A stretch of DNA of 64,000 nucleotides from Spirometra erinaceieuropaei (Eukaryota; Platyhelminthes; Cestoda; Diphyllobothriidea; Diphyllobothriidae): positions 145,556-209,555 of the forward strand of contig CACRXP010000050.1 in NCBI GenBank assembly GCA_902702965.1, read 5' to 3'. Positions 45,555-57,100 of the stretch are shown here, piece by piece. The notes beneath the pieces were generated by a model. That model had not been told where the DNA came from. It saw only the letters and a list, made by a program, of their open reading frames with translations, and made no database searches. Position numbers and translations under genes: made by a program. Position 1 is the first letter of the stretch, and every line of letters begins with the position of its first letter.

Positions 45555-46815
45555 TTGCACCAAAAACGACTACAATCTGATAAATTCAAACACGACTCGC
45601 CTTCAACACTCGCCCCCACCTCCATACGTCGAAATTGATCCGGGAAAGGTCACGCCTCTGCTCGACAAACCGGAAGAAATTTCCGACGAGAAGATGCCCT
45701 CAGTCTCCTTTGCCTCTGACTCCCACAGGGGCGGAGGAGGCGAACAGAGTGACACAGGTCGTAACGGTGGAGGTGATGGCTCTGGTGCTCAACTACGGGT
45801 CCCAACTATGCCTTCGCTGACCCGCGGATTTTCACTTGTTCCCGAACGGCTGGTAAAGGGCAGTTCCCACCAAAGGCAGGGAAACAAGGGGATGTTTGGT
45901 TGTGAAACTGCCATTCGCATTCTCGCCTACCTGGCCGCATTCGTTACCCTTCCATTTTCACTGGTCATGTGCCTAAAGGTGATTGCTCAGTACGAGCGTG
46001 CGGTTGTATTCAGACTTGGTCGCCTAGTTTCTGAGATACCAAAAGGACCAGGATTGGTGTTCATCCTTCCCTGCCTAGACAACGTGAAAACAATTGATCT
46101 GCGAACCTTCACCTTCAATGTTCCTACTCAGGAAGTGCTCACAAAGGATTCTGTGACGGTCGCCGTGGACGCAGTCGTCTACTACCGGATATTTGACCCT
46201 GTCATGTCCGTTGTCAATGTTGAGGACGCCAATCGTTCTACACGCCTTCTAGCTCAGACCACACTGCGGAATGTGCTCGGTACAGTGGATCTTTACCAAC
46301 TGCTCACTGCCCGCGAACAGATTGCCCACCTCATGCAGGATTGTCTGGATCAGGCGACGGAAACATGGGGCGTCAAAGTGGAACGCGTTGATATCAAGGA
46401 CGTTCGTCTGCCCATCCAACTCCAGAGGGCCATGGCAGCCGAAGCCGAGGCCGCTCGAGAGGCGAAGGCCAAGGTCATTGCCGCTGAGGGCGAACAACGG
46501 GCCTCCGTAGCCCTGAAGGCTGCCGCCATGGAGATTGGAGAATGCCCCATTGCTTTGCAATTGCGTTATCTCCAGACCCTTTCCAGTATATCGGATGAGA
46601 AGAATTCAACCATCATATTTCCCCTGCCGATTGACCTCCTGAGTCTCTTTCATCAGGCCTATTCTGGACATCTGATGTCTGTTCGGGACAGTCGGCAACA
46701 GAGTGAAGGCACGCTGCAGAGCGATGATATTATACCGCCGCCACCGCCCCAACGAGCTCACATGGCGGCTCATAAGGTGCAGTCTGCCGACAACGGGGAA
46801 GAAGCTCTGATCTGA
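45555..46815 (+). CDS. stomatin / SPFH (band 7) integral membrane protein, terminal coding exon
   Basis: Stomatins are monotopic membrane proteins that sit in the inner leaflet of the plasma membrane or of vesicles, oligomerise in cholesterol-rich domains and modulate ion channels; nematode MEC-2 and UNC-1 are relatives. From the ATG at 45694 the frame gives 373 residues. A Gly/Ser-rich N-terminal region (1-66) is followed by MFGCE and a hydrophobic hairpin (about 73-97) with a central Pro in TLPFSL and a Cys (MCLK) at a typical palmitoylation position. The band-7/SPFH domain starts at QYERAVVFRLGRL (99-111) and includes GPGLVFILPCLDNV, FNVPTQEVLTKDSVTV and TLRNVLG. An Ala/Glu-rich helix (RAMAAEAEAAREAKAKVIAA) and LRYLQTLSSIS follow. 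The tail is proline-rich (PPPPPQ). The frame is also open and coding-like upstream of this ATG (PPPPYVEIDPGKVTPLLDKP), so the exon probably starts at an acceptor, GCATTAG, at 45554, with the true start in an earlier exon. The remaining SPFH region is in a single exon. No AATAAA is obvious just downstream. Confidence 0.92.
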
Positions 46816-48189
46816 CAGTTCAGAGGACCGTTTTATTCCTAAATTCCATATGTCATGAAATACACTGAGCTTAAGACACTGTTCATCTCGGTTCGTCGTT
46901 CGACAAAAACACAAAACGCGAAGAAACGAACAGAATGCTAAAACAAGAAAGGAGAGATTTATTATCCATTCACGCTACAACCAATCCCTCTCCAAACTCC
47001 TGTCCACCAACCAACCTAACAGTAAAGTCGGGCAGCGCGTGCATCCATTACCTCCTCGGCAGAGGATGCGGATCTCACCGTTGCCGGTGATTTTATGGTC
47101 AGATCCTCATTATGCATGCATAACTTGTTGGGCACTTGACCCATCTCGTCTGCCCCTCAAAGGCCACCGCAGCGAGCGCAGTAACGGCAAGAAGCACGAA
47201 GGATTAAGTTAGCCTCTTTGTGCATTTATATGTGTGCGTGTATGTACGTGCGTTTGTGCATATGTCTGTTGTATGAGCGATGAAAAACCTATTATCCGAC
47301 CACCGTGTAACTACATATGCAGCTACCCCGATACTGGTTATTGTTTCCAGAGCGACAACTTTTCCCATTTGTATTGCCGACGATCATGTATAAATGGGAA
47401 TGCAAACGACTTTACATCTTTGTTATTGAAGGGCAGAGGGAACGGTCCCATAGAGCACCATCTGTCCTTTGAAACTGACGCTGACAACGCCAGAATAATG
47501 GGAGGGGAACTGACGTGGCAGACCAGATTCCACGCAAACGCCGGTATTGTTGCAGATATTTAACCCAAAAATTAAGAGCAAGAATTATTTCCCGTCCGTG
47601 TCATCACAGAATACACAGGTCCCTCGTTCATCCCGTACGGAAAAGAGATGTAATAGAATCCTTTTGACAAAGTATTTGGCTAGGGGATCCAACCACCTGT
47701 TCTGTCCTATAGAAAGCCCTACTTTGAAAATAAGGCCATATCCCACAAAAAATTAATGGAATCTCAGTTTTCACGGGGCAAACTAATCAAAGAAACTTGG
47801 TCTTCCTTGAAGCACTATTCAAAGATAAAAACGCTTGATAATTATAGGAGGTAGTGTGATTTGGCGAACTATAGTTCAAAGGGCTTTGTTCTCGTCCATA
47901 TCAGAGCAATTAGTCTGTCATCGTAACAAGCACTGCCAGGAAGTAGCTAGCCACTGTTGAAAGCACATCGGGGAACACATAGCTTCTGAACATGATGATG
48001 TTAGTGCTCAATCTTCCCTCAAATGACATCTGGCTGCAGAACGAAGGCAAAAGTATTTCCTTCCTCCACATAGGATAGCTGGTGAGCGTTACACCTATGT
48101 AACACTCTGTATTCCCAACCGCAGTCAATAGAACCTGAGCCAAGCAAAATAAGTCGTATGGAAGTCCGAGTAGAACGCTGAATGTCCCA
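46816..48189. other. no supported gene; 3' flank of stomatin
   Basis: The first part is presumably 3' UTR. A degenerate (GT)n-like stretch occurs at 47228-47270. An open frame at 47234-47563 (plus) shows no domain. Confidence 0.5.
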
Positions 48190-48305
48190 CTGAACTTCAA
48201 AGTCCCCGATAACCTCGGGTGTTCCAGCACCTCGGGCCGAAGCACTACTATTCGTTAAAAGCATAAAGGCCAAAAATAGCCATTTCAGTGCCGCCTGTCT
48301 TTGCC
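48190..48305 (+). repeat. decayed tRNA-Lys SINE tail
   Basis: CCTCGGGTGTTCCAGCACC and, further on, AAGGCC..AAAATAGCCATTTCAG and CCTGTCTTTGCCG parallel the SINE body and tail (CCTCGGGTGTTCCACAC, GGCCATTCCAGTC, CTTGTCTTTGTCGG). It is heavily eroded. Confidence 0.4.
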
Positions 48306-49002
48306 GTGAATAATTGTTGCCTAGTTGTCCCGTTTGTAAGTTTTTTTTTCGTTCTTGCTGGATGCATGATTTTTGCTTCCTAATTCAGTCATATGACGTT
48401 CTTGTAACAAGGGCGTTTGCCATGGAAACGAAAAAGCAGACTATTAATGGCTGTGCCCGGTTCGTGTCCTTTTTGGCGACTAACACAAGCCATACTTCAG
48501 GAAACCTTAAATACAGATTGTCTGACTTTTCATTATAAAATTCCACAGTGGCAAAAATAAGTTTCACGGGGTCTACCGTGGCTGCCGTACATAGCATCAA
48601 GTGCCTGTCTTCAAAGAAATTGCTTTCGGCAACTGATTATCATAGATTCGTGCTTGTCTTGTGTTGCTTGTGGAGGAAAACGGGAGTGTTACGGAGTCAC
48701 AGATACGTTACTCACTTGAGTGAAAATCGATAATCACATGAGGTTCGACATAGGGATTGCTATTTCGATTTTTTAAAGTTCGGAAATAATTTGAAACAAT
48801 CCATTTATGAAATTGTATGATCCAAGAAAGAGCGAAACGTGTGTACCAGTATCCAATGAAGCTTTCGATCTTTTCGCGTGTACTCTTTTAGGGTTTTTTC
48901 TGCTAAGAAAAGAACATTTTCGCACACAATAGAGATGATTTCATACATACAAAATATTAGGAGGGGAAAAGAGATTTTTATTCATAAAAGGGTTCTCCAG
49001 TC
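48306..49002. other. no supported gene
   Basis: AT-rich, nothing recognised. Confidence 0.5.
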
Positions 49003-49066
49003 ACAAGCACAGTGGATTACCCTGAATAGCGACCTTAGCAATGCAATCCCACTGTGCCACTGAGCC
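49003..49066 (-). repeat. tRNA-like SINE head, decayed
   Basis: The minus strand reads TTGGCTCAGTGGCACAGTGG (an A-box-like start), then TTGCTAAGGTCGCTATTCAG, which parallels the SINE head of copy B (GGCTCGTGGCATAGCGG, TAACAGGTCGCGATTTCGAG). No tail was found, so it may be a solitary head or a coincidence with a tRNA relic. Confidence 0.35.
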
Positions 49067-49788
49067 AACTATCATGCAAAATAATCCAAATATCGTATGA
49101 AATGTATTCTTCGGATATTTAATATTACGAAAAGAGCTATGCTATGTGTTTTAAAAACTTCCGCCTTTCAGCTGATTGGGATTTAGTCATTGGATGAAGA
49201 TCATTATTTGCCTGAGGTTTTTTATTAACACACGAACACATCGCCTAAGATAGCTGCAGATAAGTGCAGTATTGATAGAACGTAGTTGCCATGCGGCCAC
49301 AGTTTCTACATTAATCGCAGGTGGTCCCACTTTGTACGATTACGCCTCGCCCGCTCGCATCCAAGTCGTCAGTTGCCACAAGTTCATCACCGTTATTGAC
49401 AAGTAATGTGATAGTTACTTGACTATTTAGCTCACCGATAATGGCGCTGAAAACAATTTTTCGCTGCGCGTTCTCCGCGTGGTGAATTACTGTGCCCAGG
49501 CCAAGTCTGTGAAGTAAATATGGAGAAGGCAATCACACCCCTTGCTGGTTTTCGGATTGGATGACCACGGCTCAAGCAACTCGCGCAGTTCTCACCTCTC
49601 GCCCGGCTTCGTCGAAATTAATGACGTGGTCGGTTCCCATTGAATGGGCCGCAACCTGTGAGCAGCGTCAGTCTCCCCATTGCTGCAAGTACGTCCATCC
49701 ACGTCCTGAGTAATCATCCACTTTCTTTGGTGTAGGTGCTTTCCGCAACCGTCCCTTATGCGTCTGGCCCTCCTATCTGCGGCTATCC
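49067..49788. other. no supported gene; repeat-like patches
   Basis: The GC-richer part (49310-49830) has short resemblances to 45150-45200 and 60560-60600 (GTCGGTTCCCATTGAATGGG-type phrase), so it is probably an old repeat. No gene was recognised. Confidence 0.4.
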
Positions 49789-49817
49789 CTGATGATGGTT
49801 TCCAGCGAGAATCCAAA
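49789..49817 (+). ncRNA. hammerhead-like core, second decayed copy
   Basis: CTGATGA (49789-49795), then GGTTTC..GAATCC (stem II with one mismatch) and CAAA. It is aligned with 38314-38343 over about 35 bp (CTGATGATGG, AGCGAGAATCC). The two copies together suggest a lost consensus with a full CUGAUGA...GAAA core. Confidence 0.35.
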
Positions 49818-51969
49818 GCATCATCCGAACGAAATTCTTCTTCCCTTTTAAGCGACTTTCTATAGTTCGTTGTTTCATTGATGTCAGTTATTGCCGGGCT
49901 ATTTAATACCCTTGGTAGCGTAACTGTTCCCCGAAAGGCCAGTGGGACTTAATTATTTATTGGATATACCTTAGTGGTGTAAAATTTGCGTTTTCAATAA
50001 AAATTCTATCAGCAACCGTAGTGTCTAAGGTGTCCTGTGAATGATGCGGAAGGCATATAATTAGATCTGCGAACAGCTTCAGCAGACAGCCCCGAAACCA
50101 TGTTCGAGACTAGTAATATTATGAAGTATGTTAAAGGTTGAACCTGATTCCGGCTGTTGCAAACCAGTGAGGGATTAGTAATTGCTTAATCTAGTGACGG
50201 ATTATTTGTCAATATCAAAACGAAATGGCACTACTTCAGACATTGTTGAAGTATTTGATGAGAAAAGAAGTAAATTTGTCGCTATCGTGTACTGAGTTAC
50301 ACAACATCTGATTATCAGATTCATGCCTCCACCCACATATTCCTTCTTATGCACATTTAGTCGTATATCTAATTAGACTTTTTGAGTGAGTTGCACATCC
50401 GATATTGTTGCGGACGAACAGAGCTGTTTTTTTCCAAGCATTCATATCTCGTTTAGACAAACAAACAAAAGTTAGCGTCGGCCGTTGCCAAAAAGATCTG
50501 CTTAATATAACAGAACCAGTAGATAAATACGAACAATCAATTAATACGTTTCCTCTTCCCCTTCAATTTGCTTGTTGGAAGGCCATAAAATCATATCGCA
50601 TAGTCAATAGCTAGCTCGTCTGATGGGAAAGGTTTGAGCAGTTTTGTTGGCAGTTAGCAACATCACTTCACTCAAAATTAAATGACAACCGTTGGCCGGT
50701 AAGCTAACGTAAACTTCGTTAACCTAGGTATTGGTTGTGTGATAAGATATGCCTGCACAGAAGTAATCTGATACGAGTAAACCGATAATCAATTTGCTCG
50801 CAGAAACTGAAGCCAAGGAGCCGTCTTAACAAAAACGTTTTGACATTTTGCCGGTAACATTGCTTTTTTACTTCCACTTCATCTATTGAGGGGACTTACA
50901 AGCATTCGCCAACCTTACGCTGATCTCCAGCGTTTTCGACTTTTCTGTGCGTCAGATGCAGAAATTTCCTCTGAACACGAGTTAACCTTCGAGTGAAAAC
51001 GGACTTGTAAGCGCAGTTAATCCTTACGTTTAACAGGCAACTGTCAGCTGGCTGTGGGGTAGAATAAGCTACTTTCTTTGACATTAATCACAGTCTCAAT
51101 TTCATAGAGGCAGCTACTTCTTAGGCATCTGAAAACTGAGTTAGGATACCTGTCAAGCGTACCCTTCTCTTTGCATATGCCCTCAGATATAGAGACGAAA
51201 TACCGATGCGAAATCTCGTAGATGATGAGTTCGAGCATGGATCCGAAACTTAGGGTGAATAAAGCTCCTGGTTCAACGATTTCATCTGGTTCTTCTCAAC
51301 ATTAACACACGTTTTCTACTATACAGCCGTATGTAGGCTTGTTGATGAGTGGCTATCTAGCCACACCCTAGAAAAACTAACTTAATGTCAACGTAATGTC
51401 GGTTTCTAGTGTTTTAAACCAGTTCAGTTATAGGTTTTATAAATAACATTTTTTATTAATTTGACTGACTTCGACATCTCCACAAATGAAACGAGAAGAC
51501 ATTTTATTTTCGGGGATACTTATTAATTCCCGAGTAGGGCACGGGAATTTGGAACCCCGAACTACAGGCGGCCTTGCCATTAATTTTAAGGGGTAAGGAC
51601 TAGTGCTAGGCTAGGAACAGGAAGGTAAGTGTTATTGTTTAATTAGGGCTAAAGGCAGGACACAGGAATAAGTGCCCTCACGGAACTTGGGGCGAGGGGA
51701 TCTATGGTGCGGGGTCCACATTAAAGCGTCTGACCAGTTCCTGTGCAAACCTCGCATACTTATTTGTCGCTGCGGTATGTAAATTTACGTTCTGCATGTT
51801 TCCTTTAAATAGCGTGTATCATTCCCTGTCCTGATGTTCACAAACCCTGACAATATATGAATTAGGTTGTATAATTCGCAAGCGGTGGCGATGGATTTGC
51901 AAGTAGTGTAGCACATAAATGTTGGCATAACAAACGATCTTCTTGCATACAATGGAGTGATACGGGGTA
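49818..51969. other. no supported gene
   Basis: AT-rich DNA, nothing recognised. A GC-richer patch at 51520-51730 has no identifiable content. Confidence 0.5.
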
Positions 51970-53059
51970 ACTTGTATATGACAGTTCGACCGTCGATTTC
52001 GACGATGTCCACCGTGTGCCCCACAGCTGCAGCAGCGGTGGGAGCAGGGACGGTGACTTACGCAGGGGTTTATAGTGCCAGTAGACTTGCGTAGCATCTA
52101 CCTACACTCTCTCCTCCTCCCCCGCCTGGGCCCGGTGTCAAGACAGAGTCAAGAAGACCGGAGACGAGAGAGGCCGCGGGTGGATGGCTCGGACGTATCC
52201 TCACCTTGGCGTTCCACCACACCCCCTGGTCCACACAACAATAACCAGGATTTGAACCAACACAACATAGATTTGGAGGCTGGCACGGCCGAAGCCGCAC
52301 CTGGGCGTGCCGCCAACGCCTGGCTCGGATCCCACACTGTGGTGGGAACGCCATAAAGGCCACATTAAAAAGGAGCCATTACAGCCTGACCCTCAGACCG
52401 CCTCCCGTTAAGGAGGAGGTCCAAGGTACCCCGTCAGTTGGCAACCTTCCAAGCCACGGCTTTTAGCGCACCGTGATAGCTTCAAGCGCGTCAGATTGTT
52501 TATAGTGAGGAGGAAGTGCGCTGAGTCGTCGACCTCACTCTCCCTTCCCACTCCCACACCCCAGCCGCTGTCCGAGCCGGTCAGCAGACTGGAGTGGGGA
52601 ATGGGCGCGGTGGCTGACATGGTCGACTGACCATGCCTGCGCGCGCCACAGCACGACCTGGCCCCCCATACACACAAACACCAGGATTTCACACAACGGG
52701 GGTTGAACGGCGTGTCTCTCACATGCGTGAGAGGGCCGTGGAAGGTGCTGCTTCAGCCCGTCCCCAGCCCACCAGTCCGCCACTACACAACACACACACA
52801 CAACGTGACGAACTGCGTGAACCGAGAACGGGCGTCAATCAGCAACCTTCCTATCCACGACACTTGACGTGTCGGGATAGTCTCGGACTCAAGTCACCCG
52901 TGCAGCCGAGGCCGCATGGGGACCGAGTCGAGATGCACACTTCCCACTTGCGTGGGAGGCGGCAGTTGAGTGCATGAGGTGTGTGGGGGTTGATGTCTGG
53001 TGGGGTGATGGTGTTAGGAGGTAGGGAGTGAGGGAATGTGTGGTGTGACCGGCGGTTGT
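51970..53059 (-). repeat. 3' region of the zinc-finger retroelement: tandem TATA-bearing units
   Basis: On the minus strand this follows the zinc-finger stop codon. It holds two related units about 430-435 bp apart. The phrase AAATCCTGG recurs at 52246 and 52681 (complement), and a CACTATAAAC-type TATA box recurs near 52068 and 52500. Compact hairpins lie in the upper unit: CTCTCAC/GTGAGAG, TCCCAC/GTGGGA, CATGGTC/GACCATG and CGACAC/GTGTCG. Copies of the lower unit occur alone at 22480, 32975 and 33331, all ending at the same GACGGTCGAACT(GTC) phrase, which marks the element's 3' end (about 51976 here). This is what 5'-truncated non-LTR copies look like. Confidence 0.72.
52784..52803. repeat. 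short (CA)n microsatellite
   Basis: ACAACACACACACACAACG, about seven CA units, inside the retroelement 3' region. Confidence 0.85.
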
Positions 53060-54151
53060 CTACCGCAGGTCGTTGTGGATGCGCATGTGGCCGAATAGAC
53101 CCATGCGATGCGTGAAGGTGCGAGGGCAGTGTGGACAGTGGAGGCGAGTGCGGTGAGTGTAGGTTGGTGCTCCAGGCACTGGTTCGCCAGACTCTGTGCG
53201 ATGGATTCGCAAGTGACCGACCAGGCCGATGCGTGAAGTGAAGGTGCGATCGCAGTGAGAGCAGATGTAGTCCGGGCCCTCACATCTGTTGATGGAGGTT
53301 GCAGGGGATGTGCCTGTTGTTGTGTCAGGTGCGGCTGTGGTAAAGTCGTGCGCTACAGACGCCGGAGTGGCCGTCGTTGTGGCAGTGAAGGAGGAGGTGG
53401 AGGAGGAAGGGGGGGAGTGAGGGGTAGTAAGGTCGGCGGCGTCGATGTCGGCTGGGGAGTGGTTAGTGGGTGCACAAGGTGATGGATTGGGAGTGGGGCT
53501 CGGCAGGGTAGGTGTGTCAAGGCTGCGGTCAATTCCGCTCTCGTGGATGCGCATGTGGCCGAATAGGCCCATGCGATGCCGGAAGGTGCGAGGGCATTGT
53601 GGGCAGTGGAGGCGAGTGCGGTGGGTGTAGGTTGGTGCTCCAGGCATTGGTTCACCAGTCTCTGTGCGATGGATTCGCAAGTGACCGACCAGGCCGTTGT
53701 GTGAGGTGAAGGTGCGGTCACAGTGAGGGCAGGTGGGGGTGGTTGCGGTTGCTGTGTCGTGGTTGGCGATGTGTGAGACGGCAGCCTGAACGGCCACCGT
53801 TGGGGCAGTGGAGGAGAAGGAGGAGGATGGAAGTGGTGGTGCAGAAGGAGTGTCAGAGTTAGTTGGCGGAAGAGAGGACGAGGAAGAGGCGGGCGCGGGG
53901 ACGATGGCTGGAGCAGTTCGAGAGGTGCAGTTGGTTCGAAGATGTCCAACAAGTCCGATTCGTGCTCGGAATGTCCGTTGACATCGAGGACACGTAGGGA
54001 GAGGTTGTGCGGCGGCGTTGCGTATTGGGCGAAGTTGTGATTTGCGGACTTCGCGTTTCACTTTGGCGGCGGCGATGCGGTTGGCTTCGTAGATATCAGC
54101 GCCCGTCTTCACTGTTCTCCTCCATGTCGGACGATCGCGGGCGAGCTCTTG
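53060..54151 (-). pseudogene. C2H2 zinc-finger C-terminus of a non-LTR retrotransposon, 5'-truncated
   Basis: The minus-strand frame stays open to the stop at 53060-53062. It begins at the retroelement motif ELARDRPTWRRTVKTG, then IYEANRIAAAKVKRE, a phrase I recall following the reverse transcriptase in flatworm non-LTR elements. One C2HC finger (CPRCQRTFRARIGLVGHL, ending RTNC) and four C2H2 fingers follow, arranged as two near-duplicate pairs of about 63 residues. Each pair carries CDRTFTS..GLVGHLRIH and CPRTF.HRMGLFGHMRIH, joined by GEPxPGAPTYTHRTRLHC. Ser/Thr/Pro-rich spacers separate the parts, and the chain ends MRIHNDLR. Such fingers are presumed to bind the element's nucleic acid. No RT domain is upstream: the open frame runs about 50 codons into unrelated AT-rich flank (to 54298), and the Met there is accidental. 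An AG acceptor (TATAGTTTCAG) sits exactly at the join, so an exon starting there cannot be excluded. Confidence 0.78.
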
Positions 54152-57100
54152 CATGCCTGAAACTATACGTGAAAAAAGGGACTGGAAGCTTGTAAAACTA
54201 ATAAAGAATGACTTTTTCCAGGCGAACTTTACGCAACTAGTTAAAACTGTGCCCGAAAAATTAAAGCCTGCCGTCATGTATGAACAAACCCAACACATTG
54301 TTTCTCACTAATAACCTTTAAGACCTCCCATAGCTAGTTTTCTCAGTTCGAGCGCATGTGGGAGGAATTTATTCAATGTTTTACAAGTTTGGAGCATGAT
54401 GTACGCTTATTTTGCCTAAACGAGCATAGGAATCAGGTAACTAAGGCAAATTGCCATTTTTACTAACTTATGCTGACAACCTTCGGCTTCTTGCAAAAGA
54501 CTCATCCAACTGCCATGTCTCCTCTACAGCCAGATCTTCAATTTTCCATTAATAGTCAGAGCTTAAATATGAAAGGTTAATTAATCCTGCAGGATGGCCT
54601 CTGTGCTTTGTGAAGGACAGGAGCAATGCAAACTTGTCCATTTAACGTTCCTTCATCAGCATCATTCGAGCTTGTGAATCGTACCAACTAAGAAACTTCG
54701 TAAGAGGAGAGGAACCCGGAGAAAATTGGTTTAGGAGAGGGAAAATTCTCCTGTCCCTAATTTAAGGACAAGGGTAATTAAATAGGCGTTTAGTGACATG
54801 CAAGGCTAGAGATTGCACGCCCTTAAGGTCAGCGCATTTTGTTTGACCCCAATGAATGAATCGAGCGGGGGAGGGGGGGATGGGTTCTTGCGTCTAGAAC
54901 CCGAATTCCAGAATTTTTTCATGATAGACTTCGGCTAGTATGATCAGTGTTGGCAGGCAGTTAATGCAGCATCCGTCTATGCCAGTCTCTTCGTGTTATC
55001 AGGAAAATTAATTAGATTTCAAATGGGAGAACAAGGAAAGAAAGAGGCTGGGCAGGGCAGACGCGGAAGGCACAAAATCCTGATTGCAGCATCAGGAGAC
55101 TAATGAACCACCCAGCAGGTAATTTGACAAGAAATGCCCTGCGGCATGATCGTAATAGGAAGAAAACAAAACCACAGCAAACAGAGTAAGAGTTGAGAAA
55201 GCAAATTCGTCCTCTTTTCGATTTCTGTATTCACGGTTAAATGAATTTTGACCGAGTGATATCAGTAATGTTGACCACAAATGGTACAATTAAAACCGCA
55301 AAAACTTCCTAACTATTTCATCTGCGAAATTGAAGTTCATGAATTGAGAAGAATGTTCGCATTCCAGGCTTATACACAGGTAGGGGAACAATTTATTTAT
55401 TTGTCCGGGCTTTCAAACTTGTACGGGAGCCCATCGCAAGGGATAAAAGCGGTAACAGGATAGGCAAGAGTATCTTGTGACCCACAAAATATACTGCTAA
55501 CTGCATATTGGCAGTCAATGACTATTACGCGGTTATCCCGCTGTTGCTGATGGACTTTGGCCCAAGTGTTCATACATCTAATTTCGGTCTGAGCCTATTG
55601 ACCTTAGCATGCACTAATAAACTCCAAGTTCGCAGTCAGTTTCTGAGGAACTTAAAAAGCAATAATTCCAGAAGTGATTATTTGATAGTACTAATATAGC
55701 ATCGATGAAGTACAAGTAACAAATAATAAATAGAGGAATAATTAAAATATATGAGTCGCTAATATTTTGTCAAAGTAATTGATTGAAAAATAACTCGAGA
55801 AATTTATTAATTGGATTAGGTAATTCTAAACAATTCGGTAGAATAATTCAATAAAGTATCACGAAAGCTGAATCGTACGCGTAACAAGCATGTGTCCATG
55901 GCCACCGATTTACGACTTCTGTATTTCATTTTCTACTATCCGTACCTCTAATTTATCTACCCTGTTCGGGTTCTGTAAAACAGAATATTCGAGCAACCAA
56001 TAGTGTTACTTTTGCTTGATACCTTATGCTTTACGCACGAAGAGCAAATATTAACATTTATATTCCCCTTATTACTTCAGGTGCACAGATCAGAGGTTGG
56101 ATTTAAGTAAAGGAGAAAGAGAATAAAATAGTGGATCAGTTATTACTTTCGGACTGATTTGAGAGTTAATAGTAACTCGGCCATCAAGTCACGCCAGAAT
56201 TAATTACTGACCCCATACTGTAATGCTTTCTTACCTTTTCCTTAATATTTGTCCCATTAAATCCTGAAGACTGTTCGCGTCCTCTTGAGAAAAGCTCCCA
56301 CTTTTCACGCCTACGATAATCATAAAGGGGAAACTCAGGATGCAGCAAAAGTGGATTTTTTGCGCGGACTTTGTCTGCACTCTTAGCGGTCAGACAGGAC
56401 TAGGCAAGAATTAACACAAACATTTTGTACTTTATGAAATGAGTCTGAAGAAATTAAACTACCGATGCTGACGTCATATGTGACTATAATACTTAAGTGC
56501 GCATTAAGTGCTAAAATGAGGAGTCCCACTTTCATGAAACCGATTAAGACTTTAAGCAAACATGAACGGTTAAAAAAGAGTTCTTGATCTAAATAATTAG
56601 TTTTTGTGCAACCAGCATTCGTTAATCCAGGCGGATTGTGTCAACATTCTAGTAGCCTCCCGTTGCCCCACACAACGTGAAACAATCCATATGCCTTAGC
56701 GGTCTAACCAATGAAGACCATAATTTATATTGTAGGGATTCAGCAGCTAATGACATTTTTCATGTCAAGTCAAATTCGCCCGCAGATTTAAGCTGCTATG
56801 CAACACATGGATAGCTATTTTCGTTACGGATGTCCAGATTTTTAGCGAAAGTCGTCTCTAAACACCGCGGCAAATAGGGAAACGCACTTGTGGATTTTAA
56901 GATACGAAATCACATATATGCTTTAATATTTTGGTCGCCGGCGACATCAAATTTTTGGGCGGGGATGATACGAAAATGTAACGAGGAGTACAGGTAGGAC
57001 ATGAGATATGTCTGAAGTTGGAAGAGAGCATTTGGCGTATTGCGTCCCCAATTTGAATATAAGCTTGTTGTAAACAAAGGAAATGGCGGTGAAATAGTAC

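Noticed and set aside
46249..46914. Open frames on both strands overlapping the stomatin exon
   Set aside because: They are shadows of the real reading frame, in which all SPFH motifs lie.
53014..53952. Other open frames overlapping the zinc-finger array
   Set aside because: They are shadow frames of GC-rich, low-complexity Ser/Pro/Thr coding sequence; only the minus frame with the Cys/His fingers is meaningful.
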